This document shows, in pieces, positions 4,439-5,240 of a stretch of 5,240 nt of DNA. The stretch spans positions 1 to 5,240 of the forward strand of contig CALVKX010000148.1 in assembly GCA_944333375.1 (NCBI GenBank), written 5' to 3'. Position numbers and translations under genes: made by a program. The notes under the pieces are model-generated. The model made no database searches. It had not been told where the DNA came from and saw only the letters and a program-made list of their open reading frames with translations. Within the stretch, counting starts at the first letter, position 1. Every line of letters begins with the position of its first letter. This stretch comes from an uncultured Eubacteriales bacterium. Lineage in GTDB: Bacteria > Bacillota_A > Clostridia > Christensenellales > Aristaeellaceae.

Positions 4439-4931
4439 GACTGAGTCCTCCTTCTTCCAGCGGAGAGTGAACCAGATTTTTGCGAATGTGTACCCGCGCC
4501 ATCATCAGGCGGGTTTTGACCGTACCGGCGGGAATACCGAGCATTGCGGCGATCTCGCGCACCTTGTAACCCTCCACGTAATGGAGCACCACCACCGCCC
4601 GGTGTTCGGGGGACAGGCGGCCCAGCGTTTCATCCAGGTCAAAGGCGCCGTCCTGCGGCGCGTCCAGCACGGCCATGTCCTCCTCAAGCGGCACCCAGCG
4701 CTGATTGAGCCGTTTGCGGAGCATCGTGTTGCAGGTGTTGACCATGATCCGGGTGATCCATGGCCGGAAACTGCGGATGTTTCGAAGCGCGTCGCGGCTT
4801 TGCCACGCCTTCATCAGCGTTTCCTGCACGGCATCGGCGCAGTCGTCGCTGTTGGACAGCATCGACCAGGCCACGCGGTACAAAAGCCTTTCCAGCTTGC
4901 CCGCCTCCTCCAGAAAGGTCTGGGTATTCAC
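4425..4931 (-). CDS. ECF-type RNA polymerase sigma factor
   Basis: A 168-residue sigma-70 family protein of normal ECF length. Region 2 spans about residues 13-75: LYRVAWSMLSNSDDCADAVQ, ETLMKAW, then FRPWITRIMVNTCNTMLRKR. Region 4 spans about 98-153: DLDETLGRLSPEHRAVVVLH, YVEGYKVREIAAMLGI, and PAGTVKTRLMMARVHIRKNL as the DNA-recognition helix. The start is taken as GTG (complement of 4929-4931), 6 nt after GGAGG. An upstream ATG at 5000 would add 23 residues (MRCLYRYPRANGACARQPLR...) that look like translated leader and include the promoter region. The gene overlaps the downstream membrane protein gene by 14 nt, typical of sigma/anti-sigma pairs. A candidate ECF promoter upstream suggests positive autoregulation. 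The regulon and the stress sensed cannot be read from the sequence. Confidence 0.93.
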   Translation of the reverse strand: MNTQTFLEEAGKLERLLYRVAWSMLSNSDDCADAVQETLMKAWQSRDALRNIRSFRPWITRIMVNTCNTMLRKRLNQRWVPLEEDMAVLDAPQDGAFDLDETLGRLSPEHRAVVVLHYVEGYKVREIAAMLGIPAGTVKTRLMMARVHIRKNLVHSPLEEGGLSHEKA

Positions 4932-4937
4932 AAAATC

Positions 4938-4944
4938 CCTCCTA
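4938..4944 (-). promoter_or_regulatory. Ribosome binding site fixing the sigma factor GTG start
   Basis: On the minus strand TAGGAGG (complement of 4938-4944) stands 6 nt before the GTG at 4931. It decides the start against the longer frame that opens at an ATG at 5000. Confidence 0.8.
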
Positions 4945-4953
4945 AGCGGTTGT

Positions 4954-4979
4954 CTTGCGCAAGCCCCGTTTGCCCGGGG
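4954..4979. other. Small hairpins in the sigma gene leader
   Basis: CTTGCGCAAG (4954-4963) is a perfect 10-bp palindrome and is directly followed by CCCCG (4964-4968) / CGGGG (4975-4979) with a 6-nt loop. They lie between the candidate promoter and the ribosome binding site of the sigma gene. No T-run follows, so they are not a terminator; a role in mRNA folding is possible but unproven. Confidence 0.35.
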
Positions 4980-4990
4980 GTACCTATAAA

Positions 4991-5016
4991 GACAACGCAA
5001 AAGTCAAAATGGTTCA
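4991..5016 (-). promoter_or_regulatory. Candidate ECF-type promoter of the sigma operon
   Basis: On the minus strand TGAACC (complement of 5011-5016) is followed after 16 bp by TGTC (complement of 4991-4994). This resembles the TGAAAC-N16-CGTC layout recognised by many Bacillota ECF sigma factors, which keep the AAC core at -35. A TTGACT (complement of 5002-5007) also lies here, but no -10 hexamer follows at 16-18 bp, so a housekeeping promoter fits less well. Recognition by the product of this operon is inference. Confidence 0.45.
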
Positions 5017-5023
5017 TGGAGAT

Positions 5024-5058
5024 GAAAAAAAGCCGGAAGATTTCCTTCGCTTCCAGCT
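5024..5058 (-). terminator. Intrinsic terminator of the rimI-side transcript
   Basis: On the minus strand AGCTGGAAG (complement of 5050-5058) pairs with CTTCCGGCT (complement of 5031-5039) over 9 bp including one U-G wobble, with a 10-nt loop, and is followed by a run of seven T (complement of 5025-5031). It lies 41 nt beyond the stop at 5100 and just upstream of the sigma operon promoter, separating the two transcripts. Confidence 0.8.
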
Positions 5059-5099
5059 TTTGTCCGGCGCGCCGCCGGCAGGCATGCGGCACGGGTTCT

Positions 5100-5240
5100 T
5101 CAGCCCGCGTCCTCCGAAAAATCCGGGTCCACCGGGGGCATCTCCTGGCAGACCATGAGATAGGCGTCCTCGCCGTTGTCCTCATAGTAGCGCTTGCGCA
5201 GGCCCAGCTTGAGAAACCCCAGCGACTGGTACATCTTCTG
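5100..5240 (-). CDS. rimI: RimI-like GNAT N-acetyltransferase, C-terminal 46 residues (5' end outside window)
   Basis: Read on the minus strand, the frame open from the window edge gives 46 residues to TGA (complement of 5100-5102). It begins QKMYQSLGFLKLGLRKRYYE and continues DNGEDAYLMVCQEM. The YxSLGF motif, the G-x-R-K-x-Y-Y element and the N-G-E-D-A-x-x-M stretch are the classic C-terminal signature of RimI, which acetylates the N-terminal alanine of ribosomal protein S18. A short acidic tail (PPVDPDFSEDAG) extends beyond the usual end. RimI often sits with tsaB and tsaD; whether that is so here lies outside the window. Another GNAT acetyltransferase remains possible because the acetyl-CoA-binding loop is not visible. 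Confidence 0.8.
   Translation of the reverse strand, partial: QKMYQSLGFLKLGLRKRYYEDNGEDAYLMVCQEMPPVDPDFSEDAG

Noticed and set aside
3356..4444. Long plus-strand ORF (362 codons) opposite the membrane sensor gene
   Set aside because: It is rich in His, Val and Arg with no recognisable domain and no start signals; the opposite strand has a ribosome binding site, a membrane segment and overlap with the sigma gene.
4932..5000. Longer N-terminus of the sigma factor from an ATG at 5000
   Set aside because: The extra 23 residues lack sigma-factor character, the frame overlaps the candidate promoter, and the GTG at 4931 has a well-placed GGAGG.

Overview
The window is GC-rich, densely packed bacterial chromosome, best explained as a high-GC Bacillota (Clostridia-like) genome. 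Supporting this are strong AGGAGG-type ribosome binding sites at nearly every gene, a consensus SigA-type promoter, an ECF sigma factor paired with a large membrane-anchored sensor or anti-sigma protein, the LemA/TPM pair, and a clostridial-type AzlC/AzlD pair. I cannot fix the genus from sequence alone.

Plus strand, 1-2510. The 3' end of a LemA-family gene is followed by a secreted, membrane-anchored TPM-domain protein. Next come azlC and azlD, which encode the two-subunit branched-chain amino acid exporter. All four are spaced 14 nt, 13 nt and a 1-nt overlap, so they look like one transcription unit. A perfect 22-bp tandem duplication sits on the azlD stop codon. After it comes rpsT (ribosomal protein S20), which has its own consensus promoter and a TTG start. 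Two hairpins (about 2537-2614) close this block.

Middle, 2593-3157. A small XRE-type repressor gene (minus) and a 77-residue protein of unknown function (plus) are divergently transcribed. Their control region is about 95 bp and AT-rich, with an 18-bp near-perfect palindrome lying exactly between the -35 and -10 of the plus-strand promoter. This looks like a compact self-regulated module.

Minus strand, 3221-5240. An ECF sigma factor gene overlaps by 14 nt the gene for a single-pass membrane protein with a large extracytoplasmic domain, the usual arrangement of a sigma factor and its anti-sigma/sensor. A candidate ECF-type promoter lies upstream, suggesting autoregulation, and a strong hairpin terminator lies downstream. 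Beyond it is the 3' end of a RimI-like (S18-alanine) N-acetyltransferase gene with its own terminator.

Most of the window is ordinary housekeeping and stress-response content. The parts most worth a second look are the XRE/77-aa divergent pair with its operator, and the sigma factor/sensor operon. I see no CRISPR array, insertion sequence, tRNA, rRNA or obvious defence system.
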